Shown one piece after another: positions 1 through 8,929 of a DNA stretch of 39,001 bases; within the stretch, counting starts at the first letter, position 1; every line of letters begins with the position of its first letter. The position numbers and the translations under genes are program-made. Location of the stretch: positions 1-39,001 of the forward strand of contig NZ_BJND01000078.1 in the NCBI RefSeq assembly GCF_006539505.1, read 5' to 3'. The DNA comes from Streptomyces spinoverrucosus (GTDB taxonomy: Bacteria > Actinomycetota > Actinomycetes > Streptomycetales > Streptomycetaceae). The notes beneath the pieces are model-generated. The model worked only from the letters and a program-made list of their open reading frames with translations, was not told the DNA's origin and did no database searches.

Positions 1-659
1 GCGGCCGCGGCCCGCCAGTCGGGGCGGCCGATACGGCGGGCGAAGGCGTCCAGGGCGCCTGGGCCGAGGCCCAGCTCACGGCTGCGGGCGAGCACCGCGC
101 GGACCTCGTCGGCGAAGCCGCGGGTGGTCAGGCAGGCGCGCAGCTCGTCCGGCCAGCGCACGTGCGCGAGGCCGAGCCGCTCCAGGTCGGGCTGGCCCGC
201 GAGCAGCTCGCGGACGGCGACGTCCTGCTCGGGGCCGGACAGCAGCCGCAGCGGTTCGGCGAACAGGTCGCTGTCCTGGTGGGCGCGGACCAGGGCGTAG
301 CAGTACGAGTGGAAGGTGGTCGCCTGGGGCGCGCGCGCCGCCCCCATGCGCAGCGCCATACGGTCGCGCAGTTCGACGGCCGCCTTGCGGCTGAACGTCA
401 GCACCAGGATCCGCTCCGGGTCCCCTCCGCGCGCGATGCGGGCCGCGACGGACTCCACCAGGGTGGTGGTCTTGCCGGTCCCCGGGCCGGCGAGGACGAG
501 CAGCGGACCGGCCTCGTGGTCAACCACCGCGCGCTGTGCCGCGTCCAACCGAGGGGGATCCAAACGGGCCGGTGGGGTACGCACCAGTCGGTAAGCGCCA
601 CGGTTCCCCTGTCGCACCGGGTGGTGCGACAGGCGCCTGGTGGAGGAAGAGGAGCTCAC
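1..659 (-). CDS. UvrD/Rep-family ATP-dependent DNA helicase, 5' part (probable AdnB-type subunit)
   Basis: The N-terminal ~219 residues of a superfamily 1 helicase; the rest lies beyond the left edge. Visible motifs are a Q-like segment (LDAAQRAVVDH), Walker A LAGPGTGKTT near residues 57-66, motif Ia LTFSRKAAVELRDR, and TTFHSYCYALVR of motif Ib. GTG at 659 opens a Ser-rich start (MSSSSSTRRL); a weak AGGA lies about 12 bases upstream. Gene order next to an alkyltransferase-like gene and, further on, moeZ matches the mycobacterial adnB locus, so I infer the first gene of an AdnAB-type helicase-nuclease pair for double-strand break resection. The C-terminal nuclease domain that would prove this is not in the window; a plain UvrD paralogue remains possible. 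Confidence 0.88.
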   Translation of the reverse strand, partial: MSSSSSTRRLSHHPVRQGNRGAYRLVRTPPARLDPPRLDAAQRAVVDHEAGPLLVLAGPGTGKTTTLVESVAARIARGGDPERILVLTFSRKAAVELRDRMALRMGAARAPQATTFHSYCYALVRAHQDSDLFAEPLRLLSGPEQDVAVRELLAGQPDLERLGLAHVRWPDELRACLTTRGFADEVRAVLARSRELGLGPGALDAFARRIGRPDWRAAA

Positions 660-916
660 GTGGTTCGCCGGTCCTGGTGGGTGTGCTGGTGGGGCTACCG
701 CCCTGCGTGGACGGCGGTGGTTGCGGGGTGAGGGGGACACGTGCAGCCGACGCTACGCCGACGGGCAGGACGGAAGCAGGGCTTCCGCTTCTTCCCATCC
801 GGCGCACAGGACCCGCATGTCCCTTGCACCACGAACGTACGTCATGCCACAGATGTGCCCTGTTTCCCCCGTACGGATCAAGCGTCACCCGCGGACGCGT
901 CCAATGGCGGAAGCTG

Positions 917-1303
917 TCAGGTGTGAGCCTCCGGGTGTTCGCCGCCGTCCCACCGCGCGCGTCTCATGTCGACGCGCGGCAGGTGCCCCTCGGCCGTCCG
1001 AGCCGCCTCCTTAAGGGGCGTGCCCTCCGCGCGGTAGTGGCCGAGCGCCTCCAGCTCGTGCCCCGGGAGCAGGACACCGTCCGCGCGTACGACGCGCCAC
1101 CACGCAACGGCACCTCCGTAGAGCGACATCACGCGGCCGACCTGGCGAGGGCCGCCCTCCTCCAGCCACTCGGCGACGTCGCCGTACGTCATGACCCGCC
1201 CGGCCGGGATCAGTTCGGCGACCTCCAGGACCCGCTCGGCGTACTCCGGCAGGTCCTGCGTGTACTCCGGGCGGTCGTCCCCAGGAAGCCTGTCCTCGCT
1301 CAT
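917..1303 (-). CDS. Alkyltransferase-like (ATL/MGMT-family) DNA repair protein
   Basis: A 128-residue protein of the MGMT DNA-binding fold. After the helix segment LIPAGRVMTYGDVAEWL come the recognition region RQVGRVMSLYGG and the site AWWRVVRADG, where true O6-alkylguanine transferases have PCHR. The Cys is replaced by Trp, the hallmark of ATL proteins, which bind alkylated guanine without repairing it and pass the lesion to nucleotide excision repair. ATG at 1303 is preferred because GGATGGGG lies 3 bases upstream; ATG at 1312 has no room for a ribosome site. Its neighbour, the UvrD-type helicase, is read in the same direction, consistent with a DNA-repair context. The next gene (1490) is divergent. 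Confidence 0.88.
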   Translation of the reverse strand: MSEDRLPGDDRPEYTQDLPEYAERVLEVAELIPAGRVMTYGDVAEWLEEGGPRQVGRVMSLYGGAVAWWRVVRADGVLLPGHELEALGHYRAEGTPLKEAARTAEGHLPRVDMRRARWDGGEHPEAHT

Positions 1304-1489
1304 TCGCCCCATCCTGCCGCACGCCTCCGACAATGCGACGCGCTCGCCACTGTGCGTAACCCTCGCCCTGGGGCAGCGCTTCGGGCAGACTGTGCGCCCC
1401 CGCATTTGCACCCTCATGCCCCCGTGTGTCGGTGGAGCATGCCACCATCGTGCGGGCGGTGACTGGTGATACGAGATCAAGAAGAGACG

Positions 1490-4213
1490 ATGAAGCAGCA
1501 GGGTGTGCACCCCGAGGACGCGGAGAGCGCCCCTGATGCCTCGTCGCGCCCGCACACCGCCGGCAACGACTCCGGCAGCACGACCGGACGCGGCACCGGC
1601 AGTGACTCCGGCGAGCCCCACACCGACGAGGTCGAGGGCGACGAGCCGCTCCTCCCCGCGCGCGTGCACCGGCCCTCCGACCTGATGCGGCTCCTGGTGG
1701 GCATGCTCGCCATCGCCGTACTGCTCGCCATCGCTGCGTTCGCGCACGGCACCACCTCGGGACTCGAACAGGACATCAACAAGGGCACCGGACAGGCGCC
1801 CGACCTGCTCATCAAGATCGCCGGGCTGGCGTCCAGCATCGCGATCCTGCTGGTGCCGGTCGCGTTCGCGATCGAGCGGCTGATCAAACGGGACGGGCTA
1901 CGCATCGCCGACGGCGTACTCGCCGCCGTCCTCGCCCACGGAGTGACGCTCGCCACCGACCTGTGGGTCGCCCGGGCCGCCCCCGACTCGATCCAGGATG
2001 CGCTCACCCAGCCCTCCCCCGGTGACATCAACGCCCTGACCGACCCGGTGCACGGCTACCTGGCCCCGGTCATCGCGTACATGACGGCGGTCGGCATGTC
2101 CCGCAGACCCCGCTGGCGCGCGGTGCTGTGGATCGTGCTGCTCCTCGACGCCTTCTCGATGCTCGTCACCGGCTACACGACGCCGTTCTCGATCATCCTG
2201 ACCGTGCTGATCGGCTGGACCGTGGCCTACGGCACGCTGTACGCCGTCGGCTCGCCCAACGTCCGCCCGACGGGCCGGACGCTGATGGCGGGCCTGCGGA
2301 CCGTCGGCTTCCACCCGGTGAGCGCGGCCCGCGAGGACACGCTGGACGCCGCGGACGTCGGCGACCGGGGCCGGCGCTACTTCGTCACCCTGGAGAACGG
2401 CCCACCGCTGGACGTCACGGTCGTCGACCGGGAGCAGCAGGCGCAGGGCTTCTTCTACCGGGTATGGCGCAACCTGACCCTGCGCGGCTTCGCCACCCGG
2501 CGCAGCCTGCAGTCGCTGCGGCAGGCCCTGGAGCAGGAGGCGCTGCTGGCGTACGCGGCGATCGCGGCGGGCGCCAACGCGCCCAAGCTGATCGCCACCT
2601 CCGAACTCGGCCCCGACGCCGTGATGCTCGTCTACGAGCACACCGGCGGCCGCACCCTCGACTCCCTGCCCGACGAGGAGATCACCGACGAACTGCTGCG
2701 CAACACCTGGCACCAGGTGCGGGCGTTGCAGTCGCGGCGCATCGCGCACCGCAGGCTGGCGGGTGACGCGATTCTGGTGGATCGTTCCGGCACGGTGATC
2801 CTCACCGACCTGCGCGGCGGCGAGATCGCGGCCGGTGATCTGCTGCTGCGCATGGACGTCGCGCAACTGATGACGACGCTCGCCCTGCGGGTCGGCGCCC
2901 AGCGCGCGGTGGCCTCCGCCGTCGAGGTGCTCGGCCCCGACGCGGTGGCCGACTGTCTGCCGATGCTCCAGCCCATCGCGCTGACCCGCACCACGCGCGC
3001 GACACTGCGGCGGCTGGCGCGGGAGCGGGCGGAGCGCGAACGCGAGGCGGTGCTGGATGCGTCCCGGCAGGCCAAGCTGGCCCGTGTGGAGGCGGCCGGG
3101 GGCGACGCCGTGGTCGTACTCGAAAAGCCCGACAAGAAGGCCGTACGCGCGCAGAACAGGGCCGAGAAACGGGCCATCGACGAGGCTCTGGACGAGGCAC
3201 GCGAGGAAGATCTGCTCACGCAGATCCGGCACGAGGTGCTGCGGATCCGGCCACAGGCGCCGGTCGAGCCGGCCCGTCTGGAGCGGGTGCGGCCGCGCAC
3301 GCTGATCAGTTTCATCGCCGGTGCGATCGGCGCGTACTTCCTGCTCACCCAGCTCACGCACATCGAGTTCGGGCCGCTGGTGGCCAACGCCGAGTGGGGC
3401 TGGCTCATCGCCGCCGTGCTGTTCTCGGCGCTGAGCTATGTGGCCGCCGCGATGGCGCTGCTGGGCTTCGTGCCCGAGCGGGTGCCGTTCCCGCGGACCG
3501 TGGCGGCGCAGGTCGCCGGGTCGTTCGTGAAGATTGTGGCGCCGGCCGCGGTGGGCGGTGTCGCGCTCAACACGCGCTTCCTGCAGCGCTCGGGCGTGCG
3601 GCCCGGGCTCGCGGTGGCCAGCGTCGGCGCGTCTCAGTTGTTCGGGCTCGGCTGCCACATCCTGATGCTGCTGGCGTTCGGTTATCTGACCGGTACCGAG
3701 AAGACCCCGTCCCTGTCGCCGTCCCGGACGGTCATCGCGGGTCTGCTGACGGTGGCGGTGCTGGTGCTCGTGGTGACCTCGGTGCCGTTCCTGCGGAAAT
3801 TCGTCTCCACGCGCGTGCGGTCGCTGTTCGCGGGTGTCGTGCCGCGCATGCTCGACGTGCTCCAGCGGCCGCAGAAGCTGATCACCGGCATCGGCGGGAT
3901 GCTGCTGCTCACCGCGTGCTTCGTGATGTGCCTGGACGCCTCGATCCGCGCGTTCGGCGACGAGACGACCTCGATCAGCATCGCCAGCGTGGCTGTGGTC
4001 TTCCTCGCGGGCAACGCGCTCGGCTCGGCCGCTCCGACGCCGGGCGGTGTGGGCGCCGTCGAGGCGACCCTGACCGTCGGTCTGATCGCCGTCGGCCTGC
4101 CCAGCGAGGTCGCCGCCCCCGCCGTACTGCTGTTCCGACTGCTGACGCTGTGGCTGCCGGTGCTGCCGGGCTGGCTGGCGTTCAACCATCTGACGCGGAA
4201 GGGTGCGCTGTAG
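1490..4213 (+). CDS. Multi-domain membrane protein: kinase-like region plus LPG synthase/flippase-like transmembrane domain
   Basis: A 907-residue protein. An acidic, Gly/Ser/Thr-rich start (1-60) is followed by about five or six membrane spans (roughly 65-260), a long soluble section (roughly 265-600) and about eight spans of the lysylphosphatidylglycerol synthase TM/UPF0104 type (roughly 600-900; motifs VAPAAVGGVALNTRF and PTPGGVGAVEATL). The soluble section looks like a degenerate protein- or small-molecule-kinase fold: AYAAIAAGANAPKLI, VYEHTGG, then HRRLAGDAILVD (H420) and VILTDLRGGE (D440), resembling the HxD and DxG loops of RIO/ABC1-type kinases. ATG 1490 with AAGAG just upstream is chosen over GTG 1466. 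UPF0104 proteins move or modify lipids; the substrate here is unknown. The start lies back to back with the ATL gene. Confidence 0.85.
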   Translation: MKQQGVHPEDAESAPDASSRPHTAGNDSGSTTGRGTGSDSGEPHTDEVEGDEPLLPARVHRPSDLMRLLVGMLAIAVLLAIAAFAHGTTSGLEQDINKGTGQAPDLLIKIAGLASSIAILLVPVAFAIERLIKRDGLRIADGVLAAVLAHGVTLATDLWVARAAPDSIQDALTQPSPGDINALTDPVHGYLAPVIAYMTAVGMSRRPRWRAVLWIVLLLDAFSMLVTGYTTPFSIILTVLIGWTVAYGTLYAVGSPNVRPTGRTLMAGLRTVGFHPVSAAREDTLDAADVGDRGRRYFVTLENGPPLDVTVVDREQQAQGFFYRVWRNLTLRGFATRRSLQSLRQALEQEALLAYAAIAAGANAPKLIATSELGPDAVMLVYEHTGGRTLDSLPDEEITDELLRNTWHQVRALQSRRIAHRRLAGDAILVDRSGTVILTDLRGGEIAAGDLLLRMDVAQLMTTLALRVGAQRAVASAVEVLGPDAVADCLPMLQPIALTRTTRATLRRLARERAEREREAVLDASRQAKLARVEAAGGDAVVVLEKPDKKAVRAQNRAEKRAIDEALDEAREEDLLTQIRHEVLRIRPQAPVEPARLERVRPRTLISFIAGAIGAYFLLTQLTHIEFGPLVANAEWGWLIAAVLFSALSYVAAAMALLGFVPERVPFPRTVAAQVAGSFVKIVAPAAVGGVALNTRFLQRSGVRPGLAVASVGASQLFGLGCHILMLLAFGYLTGTEKTPSLSPSRTVIAGLLTVAVLVLVVTSVPFLRKFVSTRVRSLFAGVVPRMLDVLQRPQKLITGIGGMLLLTACFVMCLDASIRAFGDETTSISIASVAVVFLAGNALGSAAPTPGGVGAVEATLTVGLIAVGLPSEVAAPAVLLFRLLTLWLPVLPGWLAFNHLTRKGAL

Positions 4214-4390
4214 GGGACCGGGGCGGGCTACGCGTGGGGACCCCGCATGCCTAGGCACGCGCGCGTACCCACGTCCCGCAAGCCACACCACGCGCGCATA
4301 GCCCCAAGTCACCCAAGCCACACCACGCCCACCTACCTCGTACGGCCCGCGCCCCGAGCGCCCCGGCCTCTGCGGGCGCAGGATGGATCC

Positions 4391-5935
4391 ATGCCGAATC
4401 CTTCCCGTCTGCGCACGGCCGCCCTGACTGTCACCGCCGTGCTGCTGTCCGCCGTGCTGGCTGGGTGCGGCGACGACTCCAAGGACGAGGACCTGACGGC
4501 CCAGAAGCTGAGCTGGGAGGACTGCCCGGCGCCCTCCCAGGCGCAGGGCGGCGGTGACGCGCCGTCTCCCCTGCCGGGCGGCGCCGAGTGGCAGTGCGCG
4601 AGCATGAAGGCGCCGCTCGACTGGGACGACCCCAAGGGCGACACCATCGACATCGCGCTGATCCGGGCGAGGGCGAGCGGCGAGGCGAGCCAGCGCATCG
4701 GCTCGCTCATCTTCAACTTCGGCGGGCCCGGCGGCTCCGGCGTCACCACGCTGCCCGCGTTCGGCGCGGACTACGCCAAGCTGCGCACCCGCTACGACCT
4801 GGTGAGCTTCGACCCGCGCGGGGTCGGCCGCAGCGCCGGAGTGCGCTGCGAGAACGACCAGCAACTCGACGCCTACTTCCAGCAGGACGCCACACCCGAC
4901 GACGCCCGCGAGCGCACCGAGTACGTCGACAACGTCAAGGAGTTCAACGCGGCCTGCGAGGAGAACTCCGAGAGGATGCTGCCGAATGTGCGGACCACCG
5001 ACGCGGCCCGCGACATGGACCTCATGCGCCAGGTGCTCGGCGACGACAAGCTGCACTACTTCGGCATCTCCTACGGCACCGAACTCGGCGGCGTCTACGC
5101 CCACCTGTTCCCGAAGAACGTCGGCCGGGCGGTGTTCGACGCGGTCGTCGACCCCACGCTGAACCCCGAACAGGGCTCGCTCGGTCAGGCCAAGGGTTTC
5201 CAGCTCGCGCTCGACAACTACGCGCAGCACTGTGTGTCGCAGGTGGAGGACTGCCCCGTCGGGGACAGCGCGCAGGACGTCAAGAACCGCATCGCGAAGC
5301 TGCTCAGGGACCTGGACCGCAAACCGATCCCCGGCATCTTCCCCCGCGAGCTGACCCAGACCGCCGCAACCAGCGGCATCGCCCAGGCGCTGTACTCGCA
5401 GGACTTCTGGGAGTACCTCACCGAGGGCCTTGAACAGGCGTACGACGGCAACGGCCAGATCCTGATGCTGCTGTCCGACTCGCTGAACGGCCGCAACCAG
5501 AACGGCGAGTACAGCAACCTGACCGCGGCCAACGTCTCCATCAACTGCGCCGACGACAAGCCGCGGTACACCACCGAGTACGTGCAACGGAAGCTGCCCG
5601 AGTTCCGGGCCGCCTCGCCGCTGTTCGGCGAGTACCTGGCCTGGAGCATGATCAGCTGTACCGACTGGGCCGTGCCCGGAGCCGCCGACCATCCTGATGT
5701 GAGCGCGCCCGGTTCGGCGCCGATCCTCGTGGTGGGCAACACCGGCGACCCGGCCACGCCGTACGAGGGTGCGCGCAGGATGGTCCAGGCGCTGGGCAAG
5801 GGAGTCGGCGTGGAGCTGACGTACAAGGGGCAGGGGCATGGCGCGTACGACAGCAAGAACAAGTGCGTGCAGACAGCGGTGAACGGCTATCTGCTGGACG
5901 GGCGGATGCCGGCGGCTGGGACGGTCTGCTCGTGA
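4391..5935 (+). CDS. Secreted lipoprotein alpha/beta hydrolase, TAP-like tripeptidyl aminopeptidase family (S33)
   Basis: 514 residues. The start MPNPSRLRTAALTVTAVLLSAVLAGC is a lipoprotein signal peptide with lipobox VLAGC (Cys about 26), so the enzyme should sit outside the membrane. The oxyanion region is FNFGGPGGSGV, the nucleophile elbow GISYGTELG (Ser227), the acid ILVVGNTGDPATP (Asp453) in the Abhydrolase_4 TAP-like C-terminal domain, and His483 in GHGAY. This is the Streptomyces Tap/SlpD/SlpE and mycobacterial Hip1/CaeA family, which removes short peptides from secreted proteins. ATG 4391 follows GGATGGATCC. Closest relative visible is the next gene, with identical active-site blocks and the same Val-Cys-Ser ending. 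Confidence 0.93.
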   Translation: MPNPSRLRTAALTVTAVLLSAVLAGCGDDSKDEDLTAQKLSWEDCPAPSQAQGGGDAPSPLPGGAEWQCASMKAPLDWDDPKGDTIDIALIRARASGEASQRIGSLIFNFGGPGGSGVTTLPAFGADYAKLRTRYDLVSFDPRGVGRSAGVRCENDQQLDAYFQQDATPDDARERTEYVDNVKEFNAACEENSERMLPNVRTTDAARDMDLMRQVLGDDKLHYFGISYGTELGGVYAHLFPKNVGRAVFDAVVDPTLNPEQGSLGQAKGFQLALDNYAQHCVSQVEDCPVGDSAQDVKNRIAKLLRDLDRKPIPGIFPRELTQTAATSGIAQALYSQDFWEYLTEGLEQAYDGNGQILMLLSDSLNGRNQNGEYSNLTAANVSINCADDKPRYTTEYVQRKLPEFRAASPLFGEYLAWSMISCTDWAVPGAADHPDVSAPGSAPILVVGNTGDPATPYEGARRMVQALGKGVGVELTYKGQGHGAYDSKNKCVQTAVNGYLLDGRMPAAGTVCS

Positions 5936-6074
5936 CGAGAAGCCCCATCCGGCAGCAAACGCGCAGGTCAGAAGGTTATCCACAGGCTCCGACGGCTTCG
6001 GCTTGATCGGCCTACCATGGCGGGACAGCAGTTCGCGATCGAGCGCGGACGGCGTGAGAGGGGGGATTGTGGCC

Positions 6075-7622
6075 ATGGCACGCTTCGTACGGTGGACGGC
6101 CGTGACCGTCGCCGCCGGACTACTGGCGGCGGGTTGCGGCGGCTCGTCCGACGACTCGTCCGACAACGGCAAGGGGACGTCCGCCCCGCCCACGGCCGAA
6201 TCCTCCGGCGGGTCAGCGTCGGCACTGCCCGCCTCTCTCACCGGCCAGAAACTCGACTGGGGCGCATGCGAGGCCACCGACGACGCCCCTGCACCGGGTG
6301 ACGAGTGGCAGTGCGCGACGTTGAAGGTGCCGCTGGACTGGGCGAAACCGGAGGGCAGGACGATCGACCTGGCCCTGATTCGCTCCGAGGCCGACGGGGA
6401 CGACCGCATCGGCTCACTGCTGTTCAACTTCGGCGGGCCCGGCGGCTCGGGAGTGTCGACACTGCCGGCGTACGCCTCCACCGCTTCGGTCCTCCATGAG
6501 CGGTACGACCTCGTGAGCTGGGATCCGCGCGGGGTGGGCGCCAGTGAGGGCGTCCGCTGCCGCAGCGACAAGGAGATCCAGGCCGCCGAGACGGTGGACG
6601 TCAGCCCGGACACATCGGCCGAGGAGACGGCGTACTTCCGGGACGCCGCCGATTTCGGCAAGGGTTGCGAGGAGTCCGCCGGGAAGCTGCTGGCGCATGT
6701 GTCGACCACCGACACCGCCCGCGACATGGACCTGATGCGGCACGTCCTCGGCGACTCGAAGATGCACTACTTCGGCATCTCGTACGGCACCGAACTCGGC
6801 GGTGTCTACGCCCATCTGTTCCCGAAGAACGTGGGGCGGCTGGTCCTCGACGCGGTCGTCGACCCGAGCGCCGACGCGGTGGGCCACGCCAAGAACCAGA
6901 CGCTGGGCTTCCAACGCGCGCTCAACGACTACCTGAAGTCGACCGGCCAGGACCCGGAGCAGGGCTCCCGGAAGATCGCGGACCTGCTGCAGCGGATCGA
7001 CGCGGAGCCACTGCCGACGTCGAGCGAGCGGAAGCTGACCCAGACCCTCGCCTTCACCGGCATCATCCTGCCGCTGTACAGCAAGTCGAGCTGGCCCACT
7101 CTCACCAGCGCCCTGGAAGCCGCCGAAAAGGGTGACGGCTCCGCGCTGCTGGCACTCGCCGACCTCTACAACGAACGCGACGCCTCGGGCCGCTACACCA
7201 CGACGACCCACTCACAACGGGTCATATCGTGCTTGGACGACAAGCAGCGGCCCACGCCCGAGGAGGCGAAGAGGCTGCTGCCGGAGTTCGAGGAGATCTC
7301 GCCGGTGTTCGGGCCCTTCCTCGGCTGGGACACGGCGGGTTGGTGCCACGAGTGGCCGGTGGCCGGGCAGTTCGACACCCCGGAGGTGAGCGCCCCGGGC
7401 GCGGCACCGATCCTCGTGGTGGGCAACACCGGCGACCCGGCGACACCGTACGAGGGCGCCCGCAGGATGGCGGACGAGCTGGGCAAGAGCGTCGGCGTGA
7501 TGCTCACCTGGAAGGGCGACGGGCACGGTGCCTACGGGAGCGGGAGCGACTGCGTCGACTCCACGATCAACGCCTACGTGCTGAACGGCACGGTGCCGAA
7601 GGACGGCAAGGTCTGCTCATGA
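6075..7622 (+). CDS. Second TAP-like peptidase lipoprotein, tandem paralogue
   Basis: 515 residues, lipoprotein signal MARFVRWTAVTVAAGLLAAGC followed by a Gly/Ser/Asp linker. Same catalytic layout as the upstream gene: FNFGGPGGSGV, GISYGTELG (Ser236), VGNTGDPATP (Asp454) and GHGAYGSG (His484). Long stretches such as MDLMR, HYFGISYGTELGGVYAHLF and GNTGDPATPYEGARRM are near identical between the two copies, so this is a tandem duplication. GAGAGGGGGG lies 9 bases before ATG 6075; an in-frame GTG at 6069 is the alternative. It ends convergent with moeZ, with a long hairpin between them. Substrate is probably N-terminal tripeptides, inferred from the family only. Confidence 0.93.
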   Translation: MARFVRWTAVTVAAGLLAAGCGGSSDDSSDNGKGTSAPPTAESSGGSASALPASLTGQKLDWGACEATDDAPAPGDEWQCATLKVPLDWAKPEGRTIDLALIRSEADGDDRIGSLLFNFGGPGGSGVSTLPAYASTASVLHERYDLVSWDPRGVGASEGVRCRSDKEIQAAETVDVSPDTSAEETAYFRDAADFGKGCEESAGKLLAHVSTTDTARDMDLMRHVLGDSKMHYFGISYGTELGGVYAHLFPKNVGRLVLDAVVDPSADAVGHAKNQTLGFQRALNDYLKSTGQDPEQGSRKIADLLQRIDAEPLPTSSERKLTQTLAFTGIILPLYSKSSWPTLTSALEAAEKGDGSALLALADLYNERDASGRYTTTTHSQRVISCLDDKQRPTPEEAKRLLPEFEEISPVFGPFLGWDTAGWCHEWPVAGQFDTPEVSAPGAAPILVVGNTGDPATPYEGARRMADELGKSVGVMLTWKGDGHGAYGSGSDCVDSTINAYVLNGTVPKDGKVCS

Positions 7623-7624
7623 CG

Positions 7625-7669
7625 CCGGCGGGGGCTCCGCGCACCCTTGGTACGCGAAGCCCCCGCCGG
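7625..7669. terminator. Bidirectional hairpin between convergent peptidase gene and moeZ
   Basis: Perfect 12-bp arms CCGGCGGGGGCT (7625-7636) and AGCCCCCGCCGG (7658-7669), with an inner CGCG/CGCG stem in the 21-base loop. It fills the 65-bp gap between two convergent stop codons. No U tract, which is usual for Streptomyces hairpin terminators. Confidence 0.75.
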
Positions 7670-7687
7670 ACGGGAAGCCGGGCCGGA

Positions 7688-8866
7688 TCAGTAGACCGGC
7701 TTGTGGGGCTCGATCTGGTTGACCCAGCCGATGACGCCGCCGCCGACGTGGACGGCGTCGGAGAAGCCCGCGGACTTCAGGACCGCAAGGACTTCCGCAC
7801 TGCGGACACCCGTCTTGCAGTGCAAGACGATCTTCTTGTCCTGCGGGAGGGTCTCCAGGGCGGTGCCCATGAGGAACTCGTTCTTCGGGATCAGCCTGGC
7901 GCCCGGGATGGAGACGATCTCGTACTCGTTGATCTCGCGGACGTCGATGATGTCGATGTTCTCGCCGTCGTCGATCCACTCCTTGAGCTGCTTGGGAGTG
8001 ATCGTCGAGTCGGCGGCCGCCGCCTGGGCCTCCTCGGAGACGACGCCGCAGAAGGCCTCGTAGTCGATGAGCTCGGTGACGGTGGGGTTCTCGCCGCAGA
8101 CGGCGCAGTTGGGGTCCTTGCGGACCTTCACCTGGCGGTACTGCATCTCCAGGGCGTCGTAGATCATCAGGCGGCCGACCAGCGGTTCGCCCGTGCCGGT
8201 GAGAACCTTGATGGCCTCGGTGACCTGGATGGAGCCGATGGACGCGCACAGCACGCCGAGCACGCCGCCCTCGGCGCAGGAGGGGACCATGCCGGGGGGC
8301 GGGGGCTCCGGGTAGAGGCAGCGGTAGCAGGGGCCGTGCTCGGACCAGAACACGGAGGCCTGGCCGTCGAAGCGGTAGATCGAGCCCCAGACGTACGGCT
8401 TGTTCAGCAGCACGCAGGCGTCGTTGACCAGGTAGCGGGTCGCGAAGTTGTCCGTGCCGTCGACGATCAGGTCGTACTGGCTGAAGATGTCCATCACGTT
8501 GTCGGCCTCGAGCCGCTCTTCGTGCAGGACAACGTTCACGTACGGGTTGATGCCGAGCACGCTGTCGCGGGCCGACTCGGCCTTGGAGCGGCCGATGTCC
8601 GCCTGGCTGTGAATGATCTGGCGCTGCAGGTTGGACTCGTCGACCTCGTCGAACTCCACGATGCCGAGGGTGCCGACGCCCGCCGCGGCCAGGTACATCA
8701 GGGCCGGCGAGCCCAGGCCACCGGCGCCGACACAGAGCACCTTGGCGTTCTTCAGCCGCTTCTGCCCGTCCATCCCGACGTCGGGGATGATCAGGTGGCG
8801 GGAGTACCTGCGGACCTCGTCTACGGTGAGCTCGGGGGCCGGCTCGACCAGGGGTGGCAGCGACAC
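7688..8866 (-). CDS. moeZ: MoeZ: ThiF/MoeB-type adenylyltransferase fused to a rhodanese sulfurtransferase
   Basis: 392 residues. The E1-like domain carries GAGGLGSP (48-55) for ATP binding, the zinc pairs CYRC (180/183) and CAVC (254/257), and a conserved Cys at about 197 (PSCAEGG). A rhodanese domain follows (about 288-392) with active-site HCKTGVRSAE (Cys350). The enzyme adenylates the C-terminal Gly-Gly of sulfur-carrier proteins (MoaD, ThiS, CysO types) and then loads sulfur from its rhodanese Cys. In actinomycetes one MoeZ is known to serve several carriers, including those used in natural-product thio-sugar synthesis. Start is GTG 8866 with GGAG 8 bases upstream. It lies downstream of, and on the same strand as, the polysaccharide cassette, with 63 bp between. 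Confidence 0.95.
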   Translation of the reverse strand: MSLPPLVEPAPELTVDEVRRYSRHLIIPDVGMDGQKRLKNAKVLCVGAGGLGSPALMYLAAAGVGTLGIVEFDEVDESNLQRQIIHSQADIGRSKAESARDSVLGINPYVNVVLHEERLEADNVMDIFSQYDLIVDGTDNFATRYLVNDACVLLNKPYVWGSIYRFDGQASVFWSEHGPCYRCLYPEPPPPGMVPSCAEGGVLGVLCASIGSIQVTEAIKVLTGTGEPLVGRLMIYDALEMQYRQVKVRKDPNCAVCGENPTVTELIDYEAFCGVVSEEAQAAAADSTITPKQLKEWIDDGENIDIIDVREINEYEIVSIPGARLIPKNEFLMGTALETLPQDKKIVLHCKTGVRSAEVLAVLKSAGFSDAVHVGGGVIGWVNQIEPHKPVY

Positions 8867-8929
8867 GGGGACTCCGTTGGTCGGTCAATCACTACGGTTG
8901 TTCTCTCCGTAACACTGCCACGGCCTTTT

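Noticed and set aside
1898..6727. A 1609-codon open frame on the minus strand
   Set aside because: It is antisense to three convincing genes, is His/Arg/Gln-rich and has no domain; a by-product of high GC.
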